NCBI RefSeq assembly: GCF_003097135.1
Contig: NZ_QEQL01000008.1
Coordinates: 62,001 to 126,000 of the forward strand
Direction: 5' to 3'
Length of the DNA: 64,000 bases
DNA from: Pseudomonas sp. URIL14HWK12:I12
GTDB taxonomy: Bacteria; Pseudomonadota; Gammaproteobacteria; Pseudomonadales; Pseudomonadaceae
Numbering within the stretch: the first letter of the stretch is position 1; each line of letters begins with the position of its first letter. Positions 17,952 through 26,995 of the stretch are shown here, piece after piece. The notes beneath the pieces are model-generated. The model worked only from the letters and a program-made list of their open reading frames with translations, made no database searches and was not told the DNA's origin. Position numbers and translations under genes: made by a program.

Positions 17952-19217
17952 TTAGCCGTACCGGCGGCGGGCTTCGATGGCCAAGCCGCTGCCAATGCTG
18001 CCGAAATTGTCGCCTTCCACGTGGCGCGCCTGCGGCAGCAAGGCCGCGACGCTCTGGCGCAGTGCCGGGATGCTGCTGGAGCCGCCGGTAAAAAACACCG
18101 TATCGACCTGCCCTGCGGCCACTTCGGCGTCTGCCAGCAGGTTGCTCACACCGCCCCGCACCCTTTCGAGCAGCCCATTGATCGAGGCTTCGAAGAGCGC
18201 GCGGGTCAGGTCCACACCCAGGTTCGGCTCGATACGGCCCAGGTCGATGCGCCGGCTGGGCGCGTCGGTCAACTCGATCTTGCTCGCTTCGACTTCCATG
18301 GCCAGCCAGTGGCCGGCGCGCTGCTCGATCAGGCGGAACAGGCGATCGATGCCCAGGGTGTCTTCGATGTCGTAACGCATGTTGGCCAGGGCCAACTGCG
18401 ACTTCTGCGCGTAAACGGCATTGATGGTGTGCCAGGTGGCCAGGTTCAGGTGATAGCTGGTGGGCATCAGCGCCTGGCTCTTCATGCGGCTGCCGTAGCC
18501 GAACAGCGGCATCACCCCTTGCACGTTGAGCTGCTTGTCGAAGTCGGTACCGCCGATGTGCACACCACCGGTGGCGAGGATGTCCTGCTGCCGGTCGCTG
18601 TCGAAATGGCGCTGTGGAGCCAGGCGAACCAGGGAGAAGTCCGAGGTACCGCCGCCGATGTCGACGATAAGCACCAGCTCTTCACCGCCGATGCCGGACT
18701 CGTAGTCGAACGCCGCAGCCAGTGGCTCGTACTGGAAGGAGACGTCCTGGAACCCGATCTTGCGGGCCACGGCTTCGAGGGTGTCCTGGGCTTCCTGGTC
18801 GGCCACCGGGTCGTCATCGACGAAGAACACCGGGCGGCCCAGCACGACCTGCTCGAAGGGCCGGCCGGCGCTGGCTTCGGCGCGCTTTTTCAGCTCGCCG
18901 ATGAACAGGCCCAGCAGGTCCTTGAACGGCATGGCTGTGCCGAGCACGCTGGTGTCGTGCTTGATCAGCTTGGAGCCCAGCAAACTCTTGAGCGAGCGCA
19001 TCAGGCGGCCTTCGTAGCCGTCCAGGTACTCCTGCAGGGCCAGGCGCCCATAGACCGGGCGGCGCTCCTCGGCATTGAAGAACACCACCGAAGGCAGGGT
19101 GATGCGCTCGTCTTCCAGCGCCAGCAGGCTGGGCTGGCCTGGGCGGTGCCAGCCGGCAGTGGAGTTGGAGGTGCCGAAGTCGATGCCTAAGGCGCGGGCC
19201 GGGGTAGTGTGCTGCAT
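17952..19217 (-). CDS. Hsp70 family protein (YegD-like)
   Basis: 421 residues, an actin/Hsp70-type ATPase domain without the substrate-binding half of DnaK. Phosphate-1 motif GIDFGTSNSTAGW is near residue 10, phosphate-2 VDIGGGTSDFSL near residue 190, and the adenosine-type FTGGSSSIPALRQ near the C-terminus. It resembles E. coli YegD (450). The ATG at 19217 is chosen because the ATPase domain begins there; the open frame to 20090 is only the antisense of cbpA. It is divergent from cbpA, suggesting a co-regulated chaperone pair, although lack of a substrate domain makes a classical DnaK role unlikely. Confidence 0.88.
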   Translation of the reverse strand: MQHTTPARALGIDFGTSNSTAGWHRPGQPSLLALEDERITLPSVVFFNAEERRPVYGRLALQEYLDGYEGRLMRSLKSLLGSKLIKHDTSVLGTAMPFKDLLGLFIGELKKRAEASAGRPFEQVVLGRPVFFVDDDPVADQEAQDTLEAVARKIGFQDVSFQYEPLAAAFDYESGIGGEELVLIVDIGGGTSDFSLVRLAPQRHFDSDRQQDILATGGVHIGGTDFDKQLNVQGVMPLFGYGSRMKSQALMPTSYHLNLATWHTINAVYAQKSQLALANMRYDIEDTLGIDRLFRLIEQRAGHWLAMEVEASKIELTDAPSRRIDLGRIEPNLGVDLTRALFEASINGLLERVRGGVSNLLADAEVAAGQVDTVFFTGGSSSIPALRQSVAALLPQARHVEGDNFGSIGSGLAIEARRRYG

Positions 19218-19308
19218 GATGCTGCCCTTGCAGAAAAAACGGCCGCGCAGTGTATGCCAGCACGGCACGGATTCGAAGGCTGGCTGTCCGTTATTTCTGC
19301 CCCGCTGC

Positions 19309-19335
19309 CTTGAAAGCGGGCAGCTGGCCCCAATC
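19309..19335 (+). promoter_or_regulatory. Sigma-32-like heat-shock promoter of cbpA
   Basis: CTTGAAA (19309-19315), 12 bases, CCCCAATC (19328-19335): a close match to the RpoH -35 (CTTGAAA) and -10 (CCCCATNT) elements with fitting spacing. The start would be near 19342, about 83 bases before the cbpA ATG. This fits a gene for a DnaJ-type co-chaperone. Confidence 0.6.
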
Positions 19336-19424
19336 TTGGAGCCATTGACCGCGCACACCCTACAGCCCTGCCTACCCAGCAGGGCGCCTGACGTGCGCAT
19401 TGCCCGTTTCGAGGTGAGTACCCC

Positions 19425-20402
19425 ATGGATTTCAAAGACTATTACAAGGTGCTGGGCGTAGACCCCAAGGCCGATGAGAAGGAAATCAAGTCGGCCTACC
19501 GTAAGCTCGCCGCCAAGTACCACCCTGACAAAAGCAAGCTGCCCGGCGCTGAAGACAAGTTCAAGGAAGTCTCCGAAGCCTATGAGGCCCTGAGCGACCC
19601 GGCCAAGCGCGCCGAGTACGACGAGATTCGCCGCTACGGCGGCCAGCATGGCCGGCCGTTCCAGGCGCCGCCCGGCTGGCAGGGTGGCTTCGGCGCTGGC
19701 CCGGGGGCCGGCGCGGGTGCGGGTGATTTCTCCGACTTCTTCAGCGCGATCTTCGGCAACCAGCGCGGCGCGGGCAACCCGTTCGGCGGCGGCAGTGGAA
19801 GCGGCCGCGGGCCGGGCCGTAGCGCTGCGCGTGATGGCCAGGACGTAGACCTGAACCTCGCCGTATTCCTTGAAGAGGCGCTGTCCGAAGAGCCGAAACA
19901 GGTCACCTTCAAGGTGCCGCAATACAACGCCGCAGGGCAACGCGCCAGCGACGTGACCAAGACGCTCAAGGTCAAGATCCCGGCCGGCGTCAGCGATGGC
20001 GAGCGCATTCGCCTCAAGGGCCAGGGCGCGCCTGGCGTGGCCGGTGGCGCGCCTGGCGACCTGTTCATCACCCTCAGCCTGGCCCCGCACCCGCTGTTCA
20101 AGGTCGAAGGCTCAGACCTGGTGGTGGAAGTGCCTGTCGCGCCCTGGGAGTTGGCCCTGGGCGCCAAGGTGGAGGTACCGACACTCACCGGCAAGCTGAG
20201 CCTCAGCGTGCGCGAGGGCAGCCACAGCGGCCAGCGCCTGCGGGCCAAAGGTCACGGCCTGCGTGCCAAGGCCGGTGGCCGCGGCGATCTGCTGGTGCAG
20301 TTGAAGGTAGTGATGCCGCCGGCCAGCGAAGCCAGCCGCGAGTTGTGGGAGAAGCTTGCCAAGAGCGCGGCCTTCGACCCACGTGCCGGCTGGGGCCGTT
20401 GA
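19425..20402 (+). CDS. cbpA: DnaJ-type co-chaperone CbpA
   Basis: 325 residues. J-domain at residues 4-70 with HPD at 33-35, a Gly/Phe-rich linker (about residues 80-135), then the two C-terminal DnaJ beta domains without the cysteine zinc centre. This is the class II layout of CbpA (306 in E. coli). It stimulates DnaK ATPase and binds curved DNA in E. coli. It is divergent from the Hsp70-like gene and has a sigma-32-like promoter. Its stop abuts the stop of the convergent GNAT gene. Confidence 0.93.
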   Translation: MDFKDYYKVLGVDPKADEKEIKSAYRKLAAKYHPDKSKLPGAEDKFKEVSEAYEALSDPAKRAEYDEIRRYGGQHGRPFQAPPGWQGGFGAGPGAGAGAGDFSDFFSAIFGNQRGAGNPFGGGSGSGRGPGRSAARDGQDVDLNLAVFLEEALSEEPKQVTFKVPQYNAAGQRASDVTKTLKVKIPAGVSDGERIRLKGQGAPGVAGGAPGDLFITLSLAPHPLFKVEGSDLVVEVPVAPWELALGAKVEVPTLTGKLSLSVREGSHSGQRLRAKGHGLRAKAGGRGDLLVQLKVVMPPASEASRELWEKLAKSAAFDPRAGWGR

Positions 20403-20927
20403 TCAACGCCCGGGCGGCTGCGCGCCAGGGTTGAGGACCAACTGCATGAAGGTGAGGTCGAGCCAGCGGCCGAACTTCACCCCCACCTGGGGCATCTGCC
20501 CGGTGGTGTCGAAGCCCAGTTTTCGATGCAACGCGATCGAAGCGGCATTGCCGCTCTCGATCGCCGCAACCATTACGTGCTTGCCGCACGCCCGCGCCCG
20601 CTCTATCAGCGCAGCCATCAGCAACGGGCCCAGGCCCTTGCCGCGCTGGCTGGGGTGGATGTACACAGAATGCTCCACGCTGTGCCTGAAGCCCTCGAAT
20701 GGCCGCCAGTCGCCGAATGAGGCGTAGCCCAGCACCTGGTCCTGCTCATCCACCGCCACCAGAATCGGATACCCCTGCGCCCGCCGCGCGTCGAGCCATG
20801 CCTGGCGGTTGGGCAGGTCTACAGGTTGCTCGTTCCAGATGGCCGTGGTGTTGAGCACTGCGTCGTTGTAGATCTCAAGCAATGTGGGCAGGTCGGGTTC
20901 GTGGGCGTCGCGCAGGATAAAGGGCAT
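20403..20927 (-). CDS. GNAT family N-acetyltransferase (phosphinothricin/methionine sulfoximine type)
   Basis: 174 residues. The acetyl-CoA loop SQRGKGLG (about residues 104-111) follows the beta4 segment HSVEHSVYIHP, and AAIESGNAASIALHRKLGF is the C-terminal half of the fold. These segments match the Pat/MddA subgroup that acetylates phosphinothricin, methionine sulfone or sulfoximine. The ATG at 20927 with GAGG ahead begins MPFILRDAHEPDLP; a start at 20966 adds a Pro-rich non-family leader. Substrate assignment is by subgroup only. Confidence 0.85.
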   Translation of the reverse strand: MPFILRDAHEPDLPTLLEIYNDAVLNTTAIWNEQPVDLPNRQAWLDARRAQGYPILVAVDEQDQVLGYASFGDWRPFEGFRHSVEHSVYIHPSQRGKGLGPLLMAALIERARACGKHVMVAAIESGNAASIALHRKLGFDTTGQMPQVGVKFGRWLDLTFMQLVLNPGAQPPGR

Positions 20928-21100
20928 AAGGGCCTCGGGAGGGGGGCAGGGCGGCAAGGTTAGCATGGGCGGTGAGCCGCCACTGCTTGGGAGAAAGTGG
21001 CGCAGGTCGGGCGCCTGGCTTGCTGGCCGGGCGATGCTTGACCATCGAGGCGGCCTTGGCGTTCTAGCGGCCCATTACAATCAAGCCCCTTATTCCGCGC

Positions 21101-22228
21101 TCAAACTGCCTGCCTGGCTGCGTATTTCAACGCGATGGACTTCCAGCTCGCCGTCTGCTTTTTGTGTGCCCATTCCATCCCGTCCAACCCTTTTTTCGGC
21201 ACTTTCGCCGGGCACAACGTGAGCAGCGTGACGACGTCCGGATCGTCGCCCTGCTCAGGCGGCTGCCCCGTCCAGGATTTGTTCACCAATACCATGGCAT
21301 GGTCTGTGTCAGGCCACGGCAGGTCAGCCAGGTCAGCGTCGGAGTGCAAGAATACCTGGCCTGCGCACAGTGGCTCACCCTGTTGGCGCCGACGCGCCAA
21401 GCGCTGCAGCAGCTCAATCGGAAACGCAGCCGGGTGCTCAGGCGCCACGCCTTCGCTGGGCAGTGGCCAGCGAGCATCCAGGCACACCAGCAGCTCCATT
21501 CGGGGCTCGGTATTAACAAGGCCCGAGGTAAACAGCACCTTCTGGTTGTTCTTGGCTTCCACCAGGCTTAGCTTCAACCTCACGGTGCCGACCCGAGGCT
21601 GGGGAACGACCGCCTGCGGGGCTACCCAGCCAATCGTATTGTGAATGAAGGTTTCCACGGTGCCTTCTGCGCCGCTGGGGGGCTCGGGGCAATCCTGAAT
21701 GCTGGCGGCCCCCGCTTCCTTGAGCATCTCGACGATAGCTTCATGTTCCCAGCCCACCGCATGGTCCAGTGCAGTTTGGTTAGCCCAGGCATGCAGCCTG
21801 TTGAGGTTGGCGCCCTGCTCGATCAACCAGGCAACAATCGCCTTGCGGTTAGCGATGGTGGCAGCGATCAATGGGCTCAGCACGCCGTCTGGCTGGCCAT
21901 TGATGTTGGCGCCTGCTGCCAGCAGTACCTGGCAGGCTTCCAGATTCCCGTGGTCGGCCGCGATCTCCAGCGCTGTGGCGTTTCCCTCATCCGTGTAGGG
22001 CACATCGACCGGGCAGTTGTTGGCCAGCAACGCGTTGATGACTTCCGTGTTGCCCTTTTCTGCGGCCACATGAAGCAGGTATTCACCCAAGTCCGGGTCC
22101 ACCGGCGTGCTGGCGAGCGACGGGTTGTCGCTCAGCTGCTCGAGGACGAACGCGTTGTCTTTCTTTTTGATGGAGGCTTTCAGCTTTTGCAGCAGCTTCA
22201 TCTGGGATTTTTCGGTGGCCCCACTCAT
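21101..22228 (-). CDS. Ankyrin-repeat plus SUFU-like protein, likely immunity to the Rhs toxin
   Basis: 375 residues without signal peptide, so cytoplasmic. After a charged N-terminal helix, about four ankyrin repeats run from residue 45 to 175 (LLHVAAEKGNTEVINALL, ALEIAADHGNLEACQVLL and two more). Residues 190-375 look like a suppressor-of-fused domain (WPLP..., FPIELLQRLARRRQQGEPL, VTLLTLCPAKVPKKG). Both ankyrin and SUFU domains are known in immunity proteins of polymorphic toxin systems. The ATG overlaps the rhs stop by 4 bases (ATGA), so it is translationally coupled to the effector. GC content is lower than in the rhs body. Immunity function is inferred from position and domains. Confidence 0.75.
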   Translation of the reverse strand: MSGATEKSQMKLLQKLKASIKKKDNAFVLEQLSDNPSLASTPVDPDLGEYLLHVAAEKGNTEVINALLANNCPVDVPYTDEGNATALEIAADHGNLEACQVLLAAGANINGQPDGVLSPLIAATIANRKAIVAWLIEQGANLNRLHAWANQTALDHAVGWEHEAIVEMLKEAGAASIQDCPEPPSGAEGTVETFIHNTIGWVAPQAVVPQPRVGTVRLKLSLVEAKNNQKVLFTSGLVNTEPRMELLVCLDARWPLPSEGVAPEHPAAFPIELLQRLARRRQQGEPLCAGQVFLHSDADLADLPWPDTDHAMVLVNKSWTGQPPEQGDDPDVVTLLTLCPAKVPKKGLDGMEWAHKKQTASWKSIALKYAARQAV

Positions 22229-25200
22229 ATGAACTTTCCTCTTTTCATGGCAGCGCCCATCTTCTTCAACGCCTCTTCTACGCCGGGCAGGCCCTTTTTA
22301 TCCGCAGCGCTCAACCGCTCGAAGACTTTTTTCGCGGCAGCGATCGAATGATGGCCGGCGCCATTTTGCGCCCAGGTGAAGTTTCTGAGGTCTTCATTGA
22401 TCTTGATGTTGTACTTGCCCAGTATCTTCTGGGCGTCCTCGATGAAGGCCCGGTTTTGCGCAGTCCAGCTCTTGGGTGCCTTCTCCCGCACAATATGGTG
22501 CCGGTGCGGGTTTTTCATCATCTTGGGCGCGGGGCCCATCTTTTTCTTGTCGCCCGCGCTCAGGCGGCAAGTCTCCCACCCCCACGGATCCACCCACCCC
22601 ATCGGCTCCGGCGCGTACTGATACAGGTTCACCCCACCCGCCAAGCCGATTGGGTCTGGCGTGGTAAAGCGCCCTACCTCTGGGTCGTAGAAGCGGAAGG
22701 TGTTGAAGTGCAGCCCGGTCTCGCGGTCCAGGTATTGCCCCTGGAAGCGCAGGTTCTGCTCTTCGATGAACGCCGGGTCGCGCTGTTCGTGCAGGGTACT
22801 GCCCCATACCCGGTACTGCGCGCTCCACAGGGGCGAGCCGTCGCTTTCGGTCAGCTCTTCGGGCATGCCGTTGAGGTCGGCGTGGTAGTAGCGAATACGC
22901 TGCTGGTCACCCTGGCCGTCGATGCGTGCCAGCGGTGTGTAGCTGTCTTCTTCATAGACGTACAAGCTCACCCGGCCGTGGCGCTGCTCACTGAGCAGGC
23001 TCAGGCCATCCCACTGGAACTGCGTATGGCTCAGTACCTGGCCGCTGGCGTCGCTGTGCGTTTTGCCCACGCGGCGGCCCAGCGGGTCGTAGGCCATGCG
23101 TGTCACGGTTTCGCGCAGGCCCTGGCGGTCGTGCACGGCTATCAGGCGGTGCTGGGCGTCGTATTCGAAGCGTTGCACGCGCTGGCTGCCGCTGCGTTTT
23201 TCCGCCAGGCGCCCAAAGCCGTCGTAGCGGTAGCGGCGGTCTTGCCAGGTGAGCAGTTGGTTGTGTTTGACATAGCCACCAGGGTGCGCCGGGTCGAGCA
23301 GGTTGGCAGCCGGGTCGAAGGCGAACTGTTCCTGGGCCAGGGGGCTCTGGCTGGCGATGATGCGCCCACTTGCGTCGTAGTGCAGGTGTTGGCGCAGGTC
23401 CAGGGCCGGTCGCTGTTCATGGCGCAGCACCAACTGGTCGGCAGCGTCCCAGCGCAGGTGCTTCAGGGCCAGGGCGGGCAGTTGCGGGGGCGTGTTCAGT
23501 GGCCGGCGAGTGCGCGCGGTGAGGCGGCCGCAGCGGTCGTACTCACTGTGCGCCAGCAACGCGCCCTGGGTGCGCGACACCTCGCGATGCAGGCGGTCGC
23601 GGGTGAAATCACTGATCACTTGCCCATCGAGATTGAGTTGGTGCAGGTGGCCGCTGCCGTAGTAGAGGCGGTTCAGCCAGCGCCCGTCCGGTAACCCGGT
23701 GCGCTGGCGATTGCCCAGCTCGTCGTAATCGAACGCCAGGTTACCGGCCGCGCCGTGCTGGGCCGTGAGCTGGCCCAGCGCGTCGTAGGTGAAAGCGGCT
23801 TTGGTCTCGTTGCCCGCAGGGTCGGTGAACGCGGCTTCGAGCAGTTCGCCGTTGGCACCCAGTTGGTAGCGGGTGGTGCCGTCGGCGGTGTGCAGGGCGA
23901 TGAGCTGGCCTGCGGCGTCGCGCTCCAGCCCGTGTTCGATGGGGGCTTCAGAGGCATCCGGGCGGGGCTGCCAGGTGACTTGTATGGCTTGGTCCAGGGC
24001 GTTGTAGGCAAACTGCTGGCGGCTTCCGTCAAGGTTGGCCTGGGTCACGATGCGGTCGCCGATGTCCCAGCCAAAACCGTAATGCTCGCCGTTTTCGTTC
24101 GTCAGCCGCTGCAACCTGCCATAGGCGTCGTATTGGTACTGCTGGCGCCGGCCCAGCGGGTCGGTGCGCTCCTGCGCCTGGCCACGGCTGTTGTAGCGCA
24201 GTTGCACCACGTTGCCGGCCGGGTCGATATGGCGCAGCAGGTTGCCGGCGGCATCGCGCTCGAAGCGCTCCACGCGGCCATCGGGCAACTGGCGGCTGAG
24301 CAGCGCGCCATGGCTGTCGTAGCTCAAGCAGGTGCGCTCGCCCAGGGCATCGGTGATCTGTGCCAGGTTGCCCTGGGCATCGTAGGTGTACCGGGTGCTG
24401 TAGCCCGAGCAATCGGTGTACTCGGCCAGCAGGTGGTTGGCGGCCCAGCGCAGCACCTTGCGCTTGCCGGTGGCATCGATGATCTCCACCGGCAAGCCAT
24501 CGGCGTCGTAGCGGTACTGGGTGCTGTGCCCCAGTGGGTCGGTTTCGGCGGTGAGGTTGCCGCGCTGATCGTACTGGTAGCGCCAGCTCTGGCCGGCCGC
24601 GTCGGTTTCGCTGACTGGCAGCGGCCAGTGCGCCAGCCACTGGGTGCTGACGGTGCGCCCCAATGGGTCGCGGCGCTCGCTGAGGTTGCCGGCCGCGTCA
24701 TAGGCCAGTGCCCATTCACCGCCTTGCGGGTCGAGCATGGCGGTGAGCTGGTTGTCGTCGTCCCAGCGAAACTGCCAGTGCTGGCCAAGATTATCGTGGT
24801 AGTCGGTGATCAGGTTCGCCGCGTTCCACTGGCGCTGGCTGACCCGGCCCAGGCCATCGCGCACCTGCATGCGGCGTTGGCTCAGGTCATAGTGGAAATC
24901 GTACTGCTCGCCGTCACCGGTCCAATGCCGTACCACACGCCAATGGTCGCCGAATTCCGCCCACTGGTAATGGCATTCCAGGCCCTCGGCACGGCGGTGG
25001 TAGATCATCCGCCGGCCGCTGTCGTAGGCAAAAAGGCGGCACTGGCGGCCTTCGGCATCGATCACCTCGGCAAGGTCACCCTGGGCGTCGTAGCGGTAAC
25101 TGACCCGTAGTTCGCGGCGATCATCCACCACCTGGCTGACGCTCGCGGCGCGCCGCACGTGCACCGGGTCGAATGCGATCTCCACGCGCCAATAACCGCT

Positions 25201-26565
25201 GTCGTCGGCCAGGGCACACACACGGCCCAGTGCGTCGTATTCGGGCAGCAGGCGATTGCCGTTGCGGTCGCCGAGCAGGGTCAGGCGCATCTGCCCCGGC
25301 TGGCCGGGCGTGGCCTCGAACAGCCGGTAAAGCCCGTCGTCACCTTCGATCAGCATGGCACCGTTCTCATGCCGGCGCACCACCAGGCCGAACCCTGCGC
25401 TGTAGGTGGCGCTGCCGGGCGCGATAGCCCCCATCTCGATGGGCCGGCCCTGCTCGTCGGTGTACACCCATTGCTCGCCGCCGCTTTCCAGCGGTGCACT
25501 GTGCACACCGATTTCCCAAGGCAGGCTCCAACCGGCGCCGAGCAAGCCCTCGCGGCGTTCGTCGCGGCTGTTGTAGAAGCGCTGCCACACCAGCGGCACT
25601 TGGCTGGGCAGGCTGAAATCCAGCTCCTGTTCATCCCCCAGCACCTTGGCGCCGGTGCTGGCATGCACCGGGTTCGGGGAGGCGCTGATGGCGCGGGTGA
25701 TGGCGCTGGTGACCTGGCTCATCACGAAACCGTTGACCATCCCCAGCATCATGCACGGCAGCTTGCTGAGAAACTTGCTCGGCCGCCCGCGCAGGGCCGC
25801 CAGCACCGTCAACGCCAGCCCGATGCCCGGCGTTTTGCCACTCTTGATCGGCCGCACCGTGACGGGCGGCCCGCCGATGCGCACGTTGGGCGAGATGTTG
25901 CCGGCGTCCACCACAATGGCTTCGCAGGTAGATTTGTCGCCGCTGCGCACGGCCGGCTGCCCCTCGATGCTGACCTTGCTCGACCCTTGCGCCATGTACT
26001 GCGGCGTGCCAGGCGGGTGCTTTTCGCAGAGGATCTTGTCGTCGTCGCAAGGCACCGCCAACGGGTGCGGCGCCGGCTCCACGGTGGGCTGCCACAGTTC
26101 GGAGAAGATCGACTTGGCGATATCCAGGTAGCTGGGCTCGGCCTGCTTGATCGCTGCCTCGCCAGCCGGTGGCTGCGGTGCGCCGAGTTTGCCGGCAGCG
26201 CGGGCGGCGGGCTTGCCGTTGGTAAAGGTTTTTTTCGCGCCGGTGGCGATGTGTGCTTGCACCGTGGGCGGGAAAAGCCCGCTGCCGATCGCATCGCACA
26301 TATGGGTCAGGCCCGTGTCCATGCCGCTCAGGCTCATGCCCACGCCCACCGCGATGCCCACCACGGCACCCAGTACGCAGGCACCCACGCCGGCCGTCAG
26401 TACCGTCAGGCCCACCGCCGCTACGGCAGCGCCTGCCAACGCGGTGGCGGCGGCGCCCACGGCGGCATAGGCGGCCAGCTCCAGCACGCCGGAGGTGAGG
26501 TCGGCCATGAACGAGGTATGGAACAGGTCGTCACCCATGCGGGCGGCGAAAAGCGCATCAGACAT
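22225..26565 (-). CDS. T6SS PAAR-Rhs effector with C-terminal AHH-type nuclease-like domain
   Basis: 1446 residues. Residues 7-16 fit the prePAAR motif AARxxDxxxH exactly. Hydrophobic helices follow at about 27-80, then a PAAR region to about 235 and a second hydrophobic patch near 245-290. From about residue 300 the Rhs/YD-repeat shell runs to the core-end motif DPIGLAGG and closing WVDPWG (ending about 1329), where Rhs proteins self-cleave. The last 117 residues are the toxin: HRHHI at 1354-1358, YNIKIN at 1385-1390 and GHHS at 1404-1407, the pattern of the AHH branch of the HNH/endonuclease VII fold. PAAR would cap VgrG; the upstream DUF1795 protein would shield the hydrophobic N-terminus. 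Nuclease activity is inferred. Confidence 0.9.
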   Translation of the reverse strand: MSDALFAARMGDDLFHTSFMADLTSGVLELAAYAAVGAAATALAGAAVAAVGLTVLTAGVGACVLGAVVGIAVGVGMSLSGMDTGLTHMCDAIGSGLFPPTVQAHIATGAKKTFTNGKPAARAAGKLGAPQPPAGEAAIKQAEPSYLDIAKSIFSELWQPTVEPAPHPLAVPCDDDKILCEKHPPGTPQYMAQGSSKVSIEGQPAVRSGDKSTCEAIVVDAGNISPNVRIGGPPVTVRPIKSGKTPGIGLALTVLAALRGRPSKFLSKLPCMMLGMVNGFVMSQVTSAITRAISASPNPVHASTGAKVLGDEQELDFSLPSQVPLVWQRFYNSRDERREGLLGAGWSLPWEIGVHSAPLESGGEQWVYTDEQGRPIEMGAIAPGSATYSAGFGLVVRRHENGAMLIEGDDGLYRLFEATPGQPGQMRLTLLGDRNGNRLLPEYDALGRVCALADDSGYWRVEIAFDPVHVRRAASVSQVVDDRRELRVSYRYDAQGDLAEVIDAEGRQCRLFAYDSGRRMIYHRRAEGLECHYQWAEFGDHWRVVRHWTGDGEQYDFHYDLSQRRMQVRDGLGRVSQRQWNAANLITDYHDNLGQHWQFRWDDDNQLTAMLDPQGGEWALAYDAAGNLSERRDPLGRTVSTQWLAHWPLPVSETDAAGQSWRYQYDQRGNLTAETDPLGHSTQYRYDADGLPVEIIDATGKRKVLRWAANHLLAEYTDCSGYSTRYTYDAQGNLAQITDALGERTCLSYDSHGALLSRQLPDGRVERFERDAAGNLLRHIDPAGNVVQLRYNSRGQAQERTDPLGRRQQYQYDAYGRLQRLTNENGEHYGFGWDIGDRIVTQANLDGSRQQFAYNALDQAIQVTWQPRPDASEAPIEHGLERDAAGQLIALHTADGTTRYQLGANGELLEAAFTDPAGNETKAAFTYDALGQLTAQHGAAGNLAFDYDELGNRQRTGLPDGRWLNRLYYGSGHLHQLNLDGQVISDFTRDRLHREVSRTQGALLAHSEYDRCGRLTARTRRPLNTPPQLPALALKHLRWDAADQLVLRHEQRPALDLRQHLHYDASGRIIASQSPLAQEQFAFDPAANLLDPAHPGGYVKHNQLLTWQDRRYRYDGFGRLAEKRSGSQRVQRFEYDAQHRLIAVHDRQGLRETVTRMAYDPLGRRVGKTHSDASGQVLSHTQFQWDGLSLLSEQRHGRVSLYVYEEDSYTPLARIDGQGDQQRIRYYHADLNGMPEELTESDGSPLWSAQYRVWGSTLHEQRDPAFIEEQNLRFQGQYLDRETGLHFNTFRFYDPEVGRFTTPDPIGLAGGVNLYQYAPEPMGWVDPWGWETCRLSAGDKKKMGPAPKMMKNPHRHHIVREKAPKSWTAQNRAFIEDAQKILGKYNIKINEDLRNFTWAQNGAGHHSIAAAKKVFERLSAADKKGLPGVEEALKKMGAAMKRGKFI

Positions 26566-26574
26566 GAACCGGCC

Positions 26575-26994
26575 TCAGAAGAACTGCGCGCTCTGCTTGA
26601 GCTGCGCCCAGTGGGCCGCCTCGGCATCGCCCAACGGCTGGTTCTTCACATAGCTCAGCGCCAGCAGCTGGGCGCGGTGCGGCACCACCAGCGCGGCCTG
26701 GTATTGCCACACCTGGTTGCCGTTCTGGCTGAAGTGGCTGCGCACTTCCAGGGCCGGCACCCCATCGATGCTCACCGCCTGCGGCTCGCTGGCCTGAAAA
26801 CCCTGAACCTGGCCCTTGAGCCTGTTCAACTGTTCGAGAAAGGTGGCCTGTAGCGTACCGCCCGCCGGCAGCGGGCTGCGGCTGATGATCAGCGAGGTGC
26901 CCAGCGCGGCGAAGCGCAGCACATTGAGCGAGCTGTCCTGATAGTCCTCGGCGGGCAGCTCCAGGGCCAGTTCGTTGACGCGATAGAGGCTCAT
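26575..26994 (-). CDS. DUF1795/DcrB-type Eag chaperone for the Rhs effector
   Basis: 139 residues, beginning MSLYRVNELALELP and continuing LPAGGTLQATFLEQLNRLKGQ, characteristic of the DUF1795 effector-associated (Eag) family. These small cytoplasmic chaperones bind prePAAR and the transmembrane segments of Rhs/PAAR effectors and load them onto VgrG. It lies between vgrG and rhs, exactly the expected place. The ATG at 26994 is one base after the vgrG stop; an in-frame GTG at 27003 is possible but would overlap vgrG. The gap to rhs is 9 bases. Confidence 0.88.
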   Translation of the reverse strand: MSLYRVNELALELPAEDYQDSSLNVLRFAALGTSLIISRSPLPAGGTLQATFLEQLNRLKGQVQGFQASEPQAVSIDGVPALEVRSHFSQNGNQVWQYQAALVVPHRAQLLALSYVKNQPLGDAEAAHWAQLKQSAQFF

Positions 26995-26995
26995 G

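Noticed and set aside
23755..25110. Long plus-strand open frames across the rhs gene (also 22348-23694 and 25159-26853)
   Set aside because: They are antisense frames produced by high GC and the YD-repeat codon pattern; no start signals or recognisable domains.
21101..26565. Mobile element carrying the Rhs and immunity genes
   Set aside because: No transposase, integrase, terminal repeats or target duplication; the module sits in its normal place after vgrG and the Eag gene, so tip exchange by recombination is more likely.
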